Shown: positions 15,223 to 24,477 of the stretch, piece after piece | Position numbering within the stretch: position 1 is the stretch's first letter | Layout of the letters: every line of letters begins with the position of its first letter | Assembly (NCBI GenBank): GCA_963840835.1 | Contig: CAWJAM010000002.1 | Span: 319,952 to 383,951, forward strand | From: Rubrobacter_D sp963840835 | GTDB lineage: Bacteria > Actinomycetota > Rubrobacteria > Rubrobacterales > Rubrobacteraceae | Direction of reading: 5' to 3' | DNA length: 64,000 nucleotides | The notes under the pieces: model-generated | The model's database searches: none | Told to the model about the DNA's origin: nothing | What the model saw: the letters and a program-made list of their open reading frames with translations, nothing else | Position numbers and translations under genes: made by a program

Positions 15223-16498
15223 CCTCACGTACAATTTTTGTCCGCGATAACGGTCTGGCGGACGGGTCCGTACCGTCCTGAAGTGGCAGGCTAACGTACA
15301 GACTGAACCCACCTCCAGACAAGGATTTCGCCTCGAATTTGCCGCCGCTTGCTGCGACGCGTTCGGCGAGACCGGAGAGGCCGCTACCATTGGCAAAGGC
15401 CTCGTTGCCTCCCGACGAGAAGCCGACTCCATCGTCGCTTATCTCAGCATGAATCTCCTCGCCCTTCTGCATCAAGCGGATCTCGCAGTGCGTGGCGCGG
15501 CTGTGGCGGATCACGTTCGTGATCCCTTCGCGTACTGTCCAAGCCAAGACTGCGTCTATGTCGTTGGGCAGCATGCCCACGTTCCGCTCGATCTCGCAGG
15601 TGATGCCAGCTGACTCCAGTATCTGTCGCACGCCGGCAAGTTCCTCGTCGAGGGTGTGCTTCCGGTATCCGGCGACCGCTTCACGTACCTCGCGCAGCGC
15701 GTTACGCGCCACACCCTCGATATCCCGTACCTCAGCAGCAGCCTTATCGGGAGCGGCAGGTAGCAGGCGCCCGGCGAGTTCACTCTTGAGCGCGATCGAA
15801 GAGAGGCTATGGCCCAGCAAGTCGTGCAGGTCCCGCGCGAAACGCAGCCTCTCTTCAGCCACGGCAAGGCGTGCGATCTCCTCCCGTGCTGCTCGCAACT
15901 CGCGAACTGTGAGGACCAGACGGTTGACGATGATCATGCTGAACCCGACGATCGCAAAAGGGGCAACAGCGCTCTCCCAAGACGACGAAAGAGTATCCAA
16001 CCCCGAGCGGAGTGCATAAATGCCGCTCGTTAAGACCATGATGGCGACGACCGTCAACGCCGCAGGTAGGGTCGGGAGCGTAACCGCAGCGGCGATCACG
16101 ACGAACATGAACTGGTAAGGGATACCGCTGCCGAACGCGACCTCGAGGGACAGCGCAAGGGCCGCGAGGGTCGCGAGGAGCGCGAGGTGGACCCGGCGCT
16201 CTGAGGGCGACAACTCGCCGCCACGGAAAGGGTAGCGCAGCACGAGCCATAGGTAGACCGCGGCGTAGGTAATAGTAAGGGCCAAAAACGCGAGCAGCCG
16301 GACCGGGCTAAGATCCCTCCCCAGCATGTCGACCACAGATGCGATGGGGAACACCAACCACATCACCGCGAAGAGCGGCCACGCGAAAGGGAGCAGGTTA
16401 CGGAGCGAGGTGTCGGGAGCCATATTGGACATGTTGGCAGGTCCTGTCGGTCGCCCGACGTTGGTCTCATTTGCCCCCGGTGTCGGTTTCTGTGACAT
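15209..16498 (-). CDS. DesK-like sensor histidine kinase
   Basis: Membrane sensor of a two-component system. Residues about 25-185 hold five to six membrane helices (LPFAWPLFAVMWLVFPIASV through VAIMVLTSGIYALRSGL and FAIVGFSMIIVNRLVLTV). A HisKA_3 dimerisation box follows, with the phospho-accepting His in RFARDLHDLLGHSLSSIALK, and then the ATPase: N-box REGITNVIRHSRATHCEIRL and G-boxes DDGVGF and GSGLSGLAERV. The start at 16498 is chosen because GAGGTG is six bases upstream; an ATG at 16504 abuts it. The cognate response regulator is cut to a stub downstream, so the kinase is orphaned or cross-talks. Confidence 0.85.
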   Translation of the reverse strand: MSQKPTPGANETNVGRPTGPANMSNMAPDTSLRNLLPFAWPLFAVMWLVFPIASVVDMLGRDLSPVRLLAFLALTITYAAVYLWLVLRYPFRGGELSPSERRVHLALLATLAALALSLEVAFGSGIPYQFMFVVIAAAVTLPTLPAALTVVAIMVLTSGIYALRSGLDTLSSSWESAVAPFAIVGFSMIIVNRLVLTVRELRAAREEIARLAVAEERLRFARDLHDLLGHSLSSIALKSELAGRLLPAAPDKAAAEVRDIEGVARNALREVREAVAGYRKHTLDEELAGVRQILESAGITCEIERNVGMLPNDIDAVLAWTVREGITNVIRHSRATHCEIRLMQKGEEIHAEISDDGVGFSSGGNEAFANGSGLSGLAERVAASGGKFEAKSLSGGGFSLYVSLPLQDGTDPSARPLSRTKIVREDERS

Positions 16499-16503
16499 GC
16501 TCA

Positions 16504-16896
16504 TCACCTCACGGTCGATGGATTCTGTCGACCTTGCGATGTATCTTCCGGACCTTGGTCTTCGAGCCAATCAGTGATCATGCGCCGACTAGTATGGATG
16601 TCGAAGTGCCTAGCCCGTCCGGTACCGGAGTTGACGAACTTGTGCGGCGCACCGGCCGGAGCGATCACGATCTGCCCGCCTGTGGCCTCGATGATCTCGT
16701 CGCCCACCTTGAAGGTGAGCTCGCCCTCCTGGACCACGAAGACTTCGTCGTAGGGGTGCTTGTGCAGATCCGGTCCCTTACCGGGGGTCGTGTCCGAAAG
16801 GAAGAACGAGACATCCACCTCGCCGTAGAGGTACCCCTCGAACTTGTAGACGCTCCCGTTGTTGGGAAGCTCGTCGTTGCCGATTATCCGGGTCAT
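16504..16896 (-). CDS. Cupin-domain protein
   Basis: A 130-residue single cupin barrel. Motif 1 is DLHKHPYDEVFVVQEGELTF with the metal ligands His, His and Glu; motif 2 is IVIAPAGAPHKFVNSGTGRA with the last His. Such proteins bind a metal for small-molecule dioxygenase, isomerase or sensing roles. A strong AAAGGAGG precedes the ATG. It ends six bases before the kinase start, so the two are probably co-transcribed and the cupin may serve the kinase's signal. Confidence 0.85.
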   Translation of the reverse strand: MTRIIGNDELPNNGSVYKFEGYLYGEVDVSFFLSDTTPGKGPDLHKHPYDEVFVVQEGELTFKVGDEIIEATGGQIVIAPAGAPHKFVNSGTGRARHFDIHTSRRMITDWLEDQGPEDTSQGRQNPSTVR

Positions 16897-16961
16897 GTTT
16901 CCTCCTTTATTCCAACGATTCTAGGACCCGAGTCGAGGTCCCAACGATCACTTCGCGCACA

Positions 16962-17345
16962 TCAACCGGAGCGGCGACCGAGCCGGACTCCGACGATACC
17001 GCTGACCAGCAGCCCCGAGAACCGCCCGGCAGCAATCAACCACGCCGCAGGCTCCCAGACAAAGTAGAGTGGCGACAGCAGGCCTGCGGCCGCCGAGATC
17101 AGCTGGCCGACCACGCTGAGCCTGGCTGCGCCGGAGCTCCCCCTGAAGTAGCGGCGGATCTCCGCAGGCTCTGAGCCAGGGCGCGGGTCGGGGGCGTCGA
17201 CCAAAGCCATTGCCCCGGCCACGCCCCTGACGAAGCTAACGCCGGCTAGGGTACCGCTCAATGCCCCAGGATCTCGAGGCGGGATCAAGGTCCTGATGCT
17301 GCTTTCTTTGATGGTGTCCGTCTGGTCGCTGCGTCCGCTAGACAC
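16962..17345 (-). CDS. Hypothetical membrane protein (127 aa)
   Basis: Not recognised. A polar N-terminus is followed by weakly hydrophobic helices (GALSGTLAGVSFVRGVAGAM) and a stronger pair (LSVVGQLISAAAGLLSPLYF and WEPAAWLIAAGRFSGLLVSG). The GTG start at 17345 is supported by AAGGAAG seven bases upstream; a longer frame to 17390 lacks a site. Confidence 0.5.
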   Translation of the reverse strand: MSSGRSDQTDTIKESSIRTLIPPRDPGALSGTLAGVSFVRGVAGAMALVDAPDPRPGSEPAEIRRYFRGSSGAARLSVVGQLISAAAGLLSPLYFVWEPAAWLIAAGRFSGLLVSGIVGVRLGRRSG

Positions 17346-17418
17346 GCGTTTCTTCCTTTTGGTTTGTGGGCTCCTGTCGAAGGAGACCACCGCTTTGTGG
17401 CAGTTACTTTAGCTGGGT

Positions 17419-17871
17419 TTAGCGTCCGTCCTCCCACATGGCGTACGTTAACGTTCCTCTGTTTGCGCTGACCCGCACGTGACCGTTGTTGGCCAACTCT
17501 GTGAGCCTCTCCTCGGCCTCGGCCACGCTCAGGGACGTCTCCAGCGCGGCTCGGGTGGCGGTGATCTCCCCATGACGCTCCATCACCTTCAGGAGCTCCT
17601 TCTCTTTGCTGATCCCGTCTGTTGGCAAGGCCGGCGGGTCATCGGCCGGCGTCCTAATGGCGGATGCACTCCCGCGCCACACGACGGTACATCCGAGCCT
17701 CCGCGTAGCGAAGAACAGCGCCAAGGGAACTAGAGGCAAGAACGGGAACACAGCGTGCGACGGGACCAGCACCGCAAGCACGAGGAACAACAGCCCTAGA
17801 GTCAATAATGGCGCTGGGTACAGCCGCTGGATCGTTCTACGTCTCTGTCCAGCTGGGTATGTCGAGTACAT
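17419..17871 (-). CDS. Membrane-anchored winged-helix-like protein (150 aa)
   Basis: Two membrane helices near the N-terminus (LLTLGLLFLVLAVLVPSHAV and FPFLPLVPLALFFAT) precede a cytoplasmic domain: KEKELLKVMERHGEITATRA, then LETSLSVAEAEERLTELANN and a beta wing VRVSANRGTLTYAM. The same domain lies between the membrane pair and the LuxR HTH in the 2286 gene, so both belong to one membrane-linked regulator family; here the LuxR domain is absent. The start at 17871 follows AGAAGGGAG. Confidence 0.6.
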   Translation of the reverse strand: MYSTYPAGQRRRTIQRLYPAPLLTLGLLFLVLAVLVPSHAVFPFLPLVPLALFFATRRLGCTVVWRGSASAIRTPADDPPALPTDGISKEKELLKVMERHGEITATRAALETSLSVAEAEERLTELANNGHVRVSANRGTLTYAMWEDGR

Positions 17872-17926
17872 AGTCCGCTCCCTTCTATGCGGCTTGAGCC
17901 AGCAGTACATGGGAAGTAGATAGCCA

Positions 17927-18085
17927 CTAATTCGTTAGGCCGGTGCGACCGAGCCGTCTGGAAGGGTGGGTACATGGTAGCCTGTTCCTCGTCGAAGGTC
18001 GGCCGAAGGACGTGGCGTCTGCGTGCATCCCGGCGGTTGGCCAACCCTCCACAAGATTGTTCGGTTCTTCGATGTCGTCGTCCAT
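17927..18085 (-). CDS. Small acidic-to-basic peptide candidate (52 aa)
   Basis: Unrecognised ORF between the exporter operon and the 17419 gene. The ATG at 18085 has AGAGAGGAG eight bases upstream. It begins MDDDIEEPNNLVEGWPTAGM and ends in a basic tail (THPSRRLGRTGLTN). Only the ribosome site supports it. Confidence 0.35.
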   Translation of the reverse strand: MDDDIEEPNNLVEGWPTAGMHADATSFGRPSTRNRLPCTHPSRRLGRTGLTN

Positions 18086-18138
18086 AACTCGTCTCCTCTC
18101 TGCATTGGTCTGTTTCGGTGTCGTGCGTTCCCGACGTG

Positions 18139-21100
18139 TTACTCGTAGCGCAGTGCCTCGGCAGGGTAGAGCTTCGACGCCTGCTGGGCGGGCAGGTAGG
18201 TGGTCAGGAGCGAGGCAGCGTAGCCGACTAGCACTACGAGCAGCAGCGCCCCCCATGGCACCGTGTACTCTAGGCCGGGGATGTTCTGGCGGATGTTGTC
18301 TATGAGCGTGCCCGAGAATCCGAGGCCTAGCGCCACCCCAAAGCCTATGCCGAGCAGGGCTATGAACGAGGATTCGATCAGGAACGCGAGCCGCACCTGC
18401 CCCTTCTGGAAGCCCAGAGCCCTCATCATACCGATCTGCTGGCGTCTCTCTACCACCGAGCGCGCCGCGATCACGCCTAAAGCACAGATGCCGACCACGA
18501 GTCCAAGACCCATGAAACCCCGCAACAGTACGAAGACGATCCTCCGCGTCGCGTCATTGTCCCGGATCACCTCGGCCGTAACCTGCGTCTGCAGGCCGTT
18601 ATTGGCGAAGTCTTTCTCCAATGTCTTTGCCGCCGCCGAAGCTTCCACGCCGCTCCCGAGTCCAAAGTAGTAGGTCTGGGGCGGGACGGTGCGGTCGCCT
18701 ACAGCGTCGAGTGTATCCTGGGAGGTCACGACGTTACCGGCGAAGTAGGCCGAGCTTGCGAGGATCCCGATCACGCGCAGGTCCCTCATCTTCCTGGAGT
18801 CCGGATCCTTCACTTGCAGGTAGAGGTCCTCGGGTAGAGTCTCGTCTTCCTTGTAGAAGCCGGTGAGCTTGACGGGCGACGCCACCGAAGGACCGAACGT
18901 GGAGACGTTCCTCGAGGGCGCAAGATCCGAGGAGATGACAGCCGTATCCTTCTCGGTCTGGAGCGCCTCCCATACCTCGCGGGTAGAGCCGTAGCCTTTG
19001 GTGGTCGTCTGGAAGCCGTAGCCGACACTCTCTGAGTAGCCCTCGTCCACACCCTGCACGTAGAGCGGCTCGGGGTCTCGGTTCGTGCCCTTCTGCTTGA
19101 CCTCAGCCGGGAGATTGGAGACCTCGCCCACGGCCGTCACCTCGCCGTTCTGTATGCCTTTGGCATCTTCGAGGGCTGCCTTCATGTCGGGGATCGGGGT
19201 AGCGTAGCCTGCGTTAGCCTGCACCTCATAGCCCCCGGAGAGTTTCTGCATGTCCCCGAATGCAGCGCCCATTGCAGCCTGTATAAAGTTCATGGCCGTC
19301 AAGGTGAAGACGACCAGCATGAACATGGCGAGAGTCATCCCGGTCCTGAAGAGACTCTGGGTAGGGTACTTCACCGCGGTCTTGAGAACCGGTGGGAGGC
19401 CTCTGATCCGCCCGAACGTCGCCACGACGATCCACAGGAGCACGTCGGCGTTGAAGACCACGAGCCACACCCCGGCGACGACGATGGCGATGCCCGAGAC
19501 GAAGAACATCTCCGGTCCCTTTGCCATCCCTGCGGGCGCGGTGATTCGGGCAGGGGTCAGCCACAGTGCTAGCAGGACCAAGCCTGAGGCCGTGAAGGCG
19601 ACACGGTCGGGCAGGCCCACGACGCGAGCCAGGAGCGCCGCGCCGATGAGGAGGAGCGAGATCCCGCCCAGGTAGAAGGCCATGGTCTCGGTCGCGAGCC
19701 CCTGCCAGAACGCCACTGCACCCACGATGGGCGTCAGAACGGCTACGATCACGCCCCAAACGGTGCGGCCCCCACTGTCAGGCTCGGGGAGGTCGCGGAT
19801 GGCGCGCACCACGTTCAGGCGGCTCACGCGCCAGGAGGAGATCAAGACGACCGCGAAGGTCAGAACCATCCCCATGCAGAAGGCGAGCACGACGTTCTCG
19901 GGGCTGCTGGCAAAGGCGATCTTGAAGTCTCCTTCCCCACCGGCGAAGCCCTTCCCTAACAGGCGGACCATTACCCAGCCGACCCCGACACCGGACACGC
20001 TACCTATAGTGCTAGCCGCGAGGGCGTAGAGCGCCCCCTCGAAGGCGAAGGTGCGAACGAGGTTGGAGCGCTGCATCCCCACGGCGCGTGCTATGCCGAG
20101 TTCCTTCTTGCGTTCGGCAGCGAGCATCACGAAGATCAAGAAGATCAAGAGCATACCCGCTGCCACCGAGAACTGTCCGAAGAGCACGAAGAGGGTGGAG
20201 AAGGTCTCTCCCTGCGTGTCGGCCGCTTCTATGGCATCCTTCTTCACCGGATCTGCGTCCAGAGAGTTCGCCGAAAGTACAGACCTTATCCTGTCCACGG
20301 TCTTGCTCGTGTGCGAACCGCTCTCCACGGCGGGTCCGCCGTGCGTTATGAGGATTTCGTTGACCTTGCCACCCTCGCCAGTGAGTTTCTGCAGCTCCGC
20401 GAGCGGCATCACGATCGAGGTATCGGAGGCTGGGTTGGCGCCGCTGTCGTAGATTCCAGCTACCTTCAGCTCGGGAGGGCTTTGCTCTCTTGACTCAGCG
20501 GGAAGCGTCCCTACCTCCGCATCGGTGGGGCGCCCATCGTTAGTCACCCCCGGAGGCTGTGCGCCGCTTTCGAACCCTGTGCGAGGATTCCCAGCGTCCG
20601 GTACTCCGGGAGGCCCTTGCGATCTCCCGGGTCGTCGTTCGCTTTGCAGCTCTGAAGACGTCTCAGCCTTGGGCTCAGTGGTGGGCCTGACCAGGGAAGC
20701 CTCGACCTTGTCGTCCGTGCCAACACCGAGTCCTTCAGCGGACCCCTGGCTCACGTAGACCTCGTTATTCTCAAGGTCGCCCACAGAGAGGGTCTTGCCG
20801 GCCTGTGTCATGAGCCTGTCGAAGCCCTGCAGGGAGTGCGCATCCATACCGAGCACATCCACCGTAGGCTCGGATAGATCCGTCCTCAAGGACGTGACCG
20901 GCACGGTCTCCTTGGCGAGTGGTGCGACGCCCGTGACGCTCTCGGTGCCGGAGAGGCGATCCCGGATTTGGCCGGTCACGTCCTCGTCGAAGTACCTCTC
21001 GCGGGCCTCGGGAACCGCCGGTCCTCCGGCACCGGGACCGAATGACGCTCCGCTGCCCGCCTCCGGCTGCTCGGCCTTTACGACTACGTCCACCCGTCCG

Positions 21101-21363
21101 ATGTTTTCGAGCGCTTCCGCACGCAGGGAATTGGTCAGGGTGTCACCGGTGGTAAACGCCGCTGAGAAGAGCAGCGTGGCCAACATGAGGCCCATCACGA
21201 TTAGGGCAGTCTGCGTCGGGCGGCGTGAGGCATTCCGCACGGCCATCTTGAGGGCCACCCGGTCGCGCACGGCCAGGAAGGCGAGGATCAAAGCTCCTGC
21301 CGTGAAGATCGCCAGGAGGACAAGCATCAGTTGCTCCGTAGGTATCCCGAAGAGCTCATCCAT
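18139..21363 (-). CDS. Large FtsX-type ABC permease with two permease modules
   Basis: 1074 residues. The MacB/LolC-type layout is duplicated: an N-terminal helix (PTQTALIVMGLMLATLLFSA), a long extracytoplasmic domain (about residues 80-390), a three-helix FtsX module (AERKKELGIARAVGMQRSNL near 430), further helices, a second extracytoplasmic region, and a last FtsX module (VVERRQQIGMMRALGFQKGQ near 985). The first extracytoplasmic domain has a Pro/Ser-rich insertion (about 230-290). It overlaps the ATPase gene by 8 bp. Such pairs export lipoproteins or peptides or work mechanically on the envelope; the substrate is unknown. Confidence 0.88.
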   Translation of the reverse strand: MDELFGIPTEQLMLVLLAIFTAGALILAFLAVRDRVALKMAVRNASRRPTQTALIVMGLMLATLLFSAAFTTGDTLTNSLRAEALENIGRVDVVVKAEQPEAGSGASFGPGAGGPAVPEARERYFDEDVTGQIRDRLSGTESVTGVAPLAKETVPVTSLRTDLSEPTVDVLGMDAHSLQGFDRLMTQAGKTLSVGDLENNEVYVSQGSAEGLGVGTDDKVEASLVRPTTEPKAETSSELQSERRPGRSQGPPGVPDAGNPRTGFESGAQPPGVTNDGRPTDAEVGTLPAESREQSPPELKVAGIYDSGANPASDTSIVMPLAELQKLTGEGGKVNEILITHGGPAVESGSHTSKTVDRIRSVLSANSLDADPVKKDAIEAADTQGETFSTLFVLFGQFSVAAGMLLIFLIFVMLAAERKKELGIARAVGMQRSNLVRTFAFEGALYALAASTIGSVSGVGVGWVMVRLLGKGFAGGEGDFKIAFASSPENVVLAFCMGMVLTFAVVLISSWRVSRLNVVRAIRDLPEPDSGGRTVWGVIVAVLTPIVGAVAFWQGLATETMAFYLGGISLLLIGAALLARVVGLPDRVAFTASGLVLLALWLTPARITAPAGMAKGPEMFFVSGIAIVVAGVWLVVFNADVLLWIVVATFGRIRGLPPVLKTAVKYPTQSLFRTGMTLAMFMLVVFTLTAMNFIQAAMGAAFGDMQKLSGGYEVQANAGYATPIPDMKAALEDAKGIQNGEVTAVGEVSNLPAEVKQKGTNRDPEPLYVQGVDEGYSESVGYGFQTTTKGYGSTREVWEALQTEKDTAVISSDLAPSRNVSTFGPSVASPVKLTGFYKEDETLPEDLYLQVKDPDSRKMRDLRVIGILASSAYFAGNVVTSQDTLDAVGDRTVPPQTYYFGLGSGVEASAAAKTLEKDFANNGLQTQVTAEVIRDNDATRRIVFVLLRGFMGLGLVVGICALGVIAARSVVERRQQIGMMRALGFQKGQVRLAFLIESSFIALLGIGFGVALGLGFSGTLIDNIRQNIPGLEYTVPWGALLLVVLVGYAASLLTTYLPAQQASKLYPAEALRYE

Positions 21364-22099
21364 CGTAATTCTCCCTGCCGTCGTTCTCGATAGAGCCGTC
21401 GCGCATCCTGACTATGCGGTGGGCGCGGCGGGCCACGGAGATGTCGTGCGTTACCAGCACGAACGTCTGTTCTTTCTCCTCGTTTAGCTTGACGAGGAGA
21501 TCCATAATCTCCGCGCTAGTCTCGGAGTCGAGCGCTCCGGTAGGCTCGTCGGACCAGACGATGGCGGGTTCATTGACGAGGGAGCGGGCTACCGTGACCC
21601 GCTGCTGCTGGCCACCGCTCATCTCGTTCGGGCGTTTGTTCGCTTGGTCCGCGAGCCCAACCATCTCTAGAGCAGAAAGCGCCCGCCCGCGCGCCTCCTT
21701 GGGCTTTGCGCCCGCAACCAGGAGTGGAAGTTCCACATTCTCGACTCCCGAGAGGACTGGGATGAGGTTGTAGGTCTGGAAGACGAACCCCATCCGCTCC
21801 GCCCTGAAACGGGTGCGTCTCCTGTCGGACATTCCTGAGATAGACTCACCGCCCACAAAGACCTTGCCGCTGTCGAACTCGTCGAGACCAGAGAGGCAGT
21901 TGAGCAGCGTAGTCTTGCCGCAGCCGGATTGGCCCATGATGGCGACCATCTCGCCGCGGGTAATACTCAAGTCTACACCCCTCAAGGCATGAACCGTCGC
22001 ACCACCAGCCGCGTAGGTCTTCTCAAGGTCCCGGGCCTCGACCATGGTGTCGTCCATAGGCCCCGAGAGCACTTCCTCTTTAGCTTCTCCGAGTAGCAT
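21356..22099 (-). CDS. LolD/MacB-type ABC transporter ATP-binding protein
   Basis: 247 residues with all motifs: Walker A GQSGCGKTT, Q-loop FQTYNLIPVLSGVENVELPL, signature MSGGQQQRVTVARSLVNEPA, Walker B IVWSDEPTGALD and H-loop LVTHD. The N-terminal extension of about 17 residues is retained because AAGGAGAG lies seven bases before the ATG at 22099. It is the first gene of a two-gene operon with the FtsX-type permease and powers it by the mechanotransmission cycle known for this family. Confidence 0.93.
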   Translation of the reverse strand: MLLGEAKEEVLSGPMDDTMVEARDLEKTYAAGGATVHALRGVDLSITRGEMVAIMGQSGCGKTTLLNCLSGLDEFDSGKVFVGGESISGMSDRRRTRFRAERMGFVFQTYNLIPVLSGVENVELPLLVAGAKPKEARGRALSALEMVGLADQANKRPNEMSGGQQQRVTVARSLVNEPAIVWSDEPTGALDSETSAEIMDLLVKLNEEKEQTFVLVTHDISVARRAHRIVRMRDGSIENDGRENYDG

Positions 22100-22397
22100 C
22101 TCTGCGCTCTCCTTCGCCGAATTCGCTATTCGTGAGCAAGTCTATGGGCGATCCGTTCCGCTCGGTAGTGAAGCATGTCGTAAGTTCGAGGTGACAGATG
22201 TCATAGAATCTGACTTGCCCCTAATCGTACGTCTGAGTAACAAGTAGCAGTCGATATGCTGTGATCCTAACCGCAGTGTCTGGCACAGCGGAAAAACTGG
22301 CTCCATGTTCTGAGCGGTCGAAGGCACGTTTGCTGTCCGACAAGTCTGATAACCTCTACCTCCGGAGGACGCAACACCCCAACAGAGAGTCACGCAA

Positions 22398-22423
22398 GGG
22401 TCGGAGCTGTTACGCTCCGACCC
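22398..22423. terminator. Hairpin beside inverted repeat copy 11
   Basis: GGGTCGGAGC pairs with GCTCCGACCC, flanked by AA and CTCTT. The 22100-22610 intergenic stretch otherwise holds only repeat copy 11. Confidence 0.5.
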
Positions 22424-22436
22424 TCTTGTTCATTCC

Positions 22437-22458
22437 CTTATTCACCCTATGTAGGAAG
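22437..22458 (-). repeat. Dispersed intergenic repeat, copy 11 (inverted, partial)
   Basis: On the minus strand: CTTCCTACATAGGGTGAATA then AGG, matching the second module. This is the only clearly inverted copy, and its hairpin lies on the corresponding side. Confidence 0.55.
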
Positions 22459-22614
22459 ATCCGCATATTTGAGCGCAGTCATACCTGCCTTGGTGAATCC
22501 TACTTCTGCTGTGTTCACATATTTTCTGGCTGGGTTGCTGCACAAGAGCTTCAGTCTATCCGAGCTTCCTCGATGACTCTTGGCGTTTTTCCTGCATAAT
22601 GGCATTTTTTAGAG

Positions 22615-22656
22615 TGGAGCCGAGGGGATTCGAACCCCTGACCTCCGCCGTGCAAA
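22615..22656 (-). pseudogene. tRNA-Ala 3-prime half, att-like fragment 2
   Basis: The acceptor strand, T-arm and anticodon loop TTTGCAC with GGCGG are the same as fragment 1. The 5-prime anticodon stem is replaced by unrelated sequence, so only the 3-prime half exists. Confidence 0.75.
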
Positions 22657-22659
22657 AGC

Positions 22660-22798
22660 CAAGAAGTACGTTCTAGCCCGTCCCGGTACGTCCGGTTATT
22701 CCGCCGTTTTGCAGGTATTTCACGGGCTAACCGGAGGCGGGTAGTCCATTGCGTACCAGCCCATACCGGCCCGGTTGCAGTACGGTTGCAGTACGATT
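22660..22798. repeat. 139-bp border repeat, copy 1 (partner 40432-40570)
   Basis: Near-identical to the sequence immediately beside tRNA fragment 4. It contains TTTGCAGGTA and the paired GGTTGCAGTAC repeats (22773-22794), both resembling integrase binding sites. Confidence 0.8.
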
Positions 22799-23049
22799 TA
22801 CTTCCGGTCGCATGACGGCCGACGGGGCAAGGCCTCTCGATCGGTGGCCTTACTGACCGGGGAGAAAGCGTGCCACCTCGAGGACCCCATGATTTTCGGA
22901 TAACGTTCGTGTGGAGTTCCTCGTCCCATTCGACGGGGTGGATATCCATGCAGGGCTAACACATGTAGTGGTGACGTGCATCCATAGGACCGGGGCTGAG
23001 GGGCGTTTCTAGCCCATTATGATCGATCCTATGCAGGATCCTGGATATC

Positions 23050-23092
23050 GACTTCCGAGAATACTCCTTCTACGCACTCCGCTGAATAAGGG
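23050..23092 (+). repeat. Dispersed intergenic repeat, copy 12 (second module)
   Basis: ACTTCCGAGAAT, CCTTCTACGCACTC and GCTGAATAAGGG. The 22800-23217 stretch holds no other supported feature. Confidence 0.75.
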
Positions 23093-23217
23093 TCAGAGGA
23101 AGGGTCGAGGCGAAAAGCCTCGGGCCGGTGAGTATGCGCCACTCTTGCCATCTGCTACCGTTATTATGAGAACTCTCAAGGTCTATGAGAACGTACTCCG
23201 CCACTTGTGAGGCTATT

Positions 23218-24267
23218 GTGAAGTTCAGCTACGAGATGCTGCCGGAGCAGCCCGTCCCCACGCTGCTCGAGATAGTCGAGCTGATAGATAAGCTGGGGTT
23301 CCACGCCTGCTACAGCGCCGACGAAACCTACCACAAGGATATGTGGCAGATCTTCGCCGTTGCGGCCACCAGGACGAACAACGTTCGGCTCGCCCCCGAC
23401 GTCACCCACGTGATCATCAAGGACCCCACGGTCATCGCCCAGCAGGTCGCTACGCTGGACGAGCTCTCGGGCGGCAGGGCCGAGGCGGCTTTTTCCATAG
23501 GCAACATCGCTATGCTTGAGCAGTACCATGTCGAGTGGAAGGGCACACGTCCGATGGATCGCCTGCGGGAGGCCCATCGGGTGATGCGTACCTTCCTCGA
23601 CGAGGGCGCCATCGACTTCGAGGGGGAGTTCTACAACTACACGGGGCTCTTCACCGCAGCAAGGCCCGTGCAGGAGCGGGTGCCGCTCAAGATCGGTGCT
23701 ATGGGTGGGCCCAAGTCGTTTGAGCTTGCGGGTGAGATAGCCGACGGGCTTCACATCGCCTGCGCGTATTCGCCCGAGGCCCTCGGGTACGCGGCGGAGC
23801 ACTTCCGAGCGGGGGCGGAACGTGCCGGCAGAGACTGGTCGAGCTTGGATCTGGGCGCGAACGTGCTCACGGCCATCGGCGCCGACTCGGACGCAGCCAA
23901 GGAAGCCGCCCGGGTAATGGTGGCGTTCTACATCCCTTCGATGCCCCGCCGACTGATCGAGCGTCATGGCATCGACTACGAGAGCGTTCGCCCCATCGTG
24001 GAGGCCTTCGGCTCCGGGGACGTCGGCAGGGCGCTGGAGTTGACCTCGCCCGAGGTCGGAGAGAAGCTCTCCATCGCGGGCACCCCAGAAGAATGGGTAG
24101 AGAAGATCGAGACCGACGTACTGCCGAGCGGCTTCGATCACCTCATCACCGCCATAGCCGATCCCTACCTGGTAAGGAGCTGGTCGGGGATGAGCATCGA
24201 AGGTCTGCCTGACACAAGTGCTCAGCTGCGCCTCATCGCGGAGCGGGTCATCCCGATACTTCAATGA
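23218..24267 (+). CDS. F420-dependent luciferase-like monooxygenase/reductase
   Basis: A 349-residue TIM-barrel of the LLM superfamily, close to F420-dependent methylenetetrahydromethanopterin-reductase-like and glucose-6-phosphate-dehydrogenase-like enzymes. VKFSYEMLPEQPVPTLLEIV opens the barrel, PDVTHVIIKDPTVIAQQVAT and LDELSGGRAEAAFSIGN are family signatures, and PLKIGAMGGPKSFELAGEIA is the cofactor-side loop. Start GTG 23218 is preferred over 23185 because GAGG lies just upstream and homologues start at this strand. The physiological substrate is unknown; the ferredoxin gene downstream is on the opposite strand. Confidence 0.85.
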   Translation: MKFSYEMLPEQPVPTLLEIVELIDKLGFHACYSADETYHKDMWQIFAVAATRTNNVRLAPDVTHVIIKDPTVIAQQVATLDELSGGRAEAAFSIGNIAMLEQYHVEWKGTRPMDRLREAHRVMRTFLDEGAIDFEGEFYNYTGLFTAARPVQERVPLKIGAMGGPKSFELAGEIADGLHIACAYSPEALGYAAEHFRAGAERAGRDWSSLDLGANVLTAIGADSDAAKEAARVMVAFYIPSMPRRLIERHGIDYESVRPIVEAFGSGDVGRALELTSPEVGEKLSIAGTPEEWVEKIETDVLPSGFDHLITAIADPYLVRSWSGMSIEGLPDTSAQLRLIAERVIPILQ

Positions 24268-24343
24268 TGGCCACGGCCGAACCTACTCGAGGTGCGCGCT
24301 AAAGTTGAGCTCAGCACGCAAAGGTCTTTAGGACCGGGGCTAT

Positions 24344-24420
24344 GCGAACTTCCGAGAACGCCGTTGAGCGGAAGTCCAACTTCGGAGAATGCTTCTTCCA
24401 CGCACTCCACTGAATAAGGG
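24344..24420 (+). repeat. Dispersed intergenic repeat, copy 13
   Basis: GCGAACTTCCGAGAACGCCG, TTGAGCGGAAG, AACTTCGGAGAAT, CTTCCACGCACTCC and CTGAATAAGGG; full length. Confidence 0.82.
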
Positions 24421-24427
24421 CAAGGAG

Positions 24428-24457
24428 AAGGGCCGAGACTGCTACGCCCCGGCCCTT
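24428..24457. terminator. Terminator hairpin between convergent genes, beside copy 13
   Basis: AAGGGCCG pairs with CGGCCCTT; serves the convergent 23218 and 24478 genes. Confidence 0.55.
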
Positions 24458-24477
24458 AGGCTACGGGGATACGGCTC

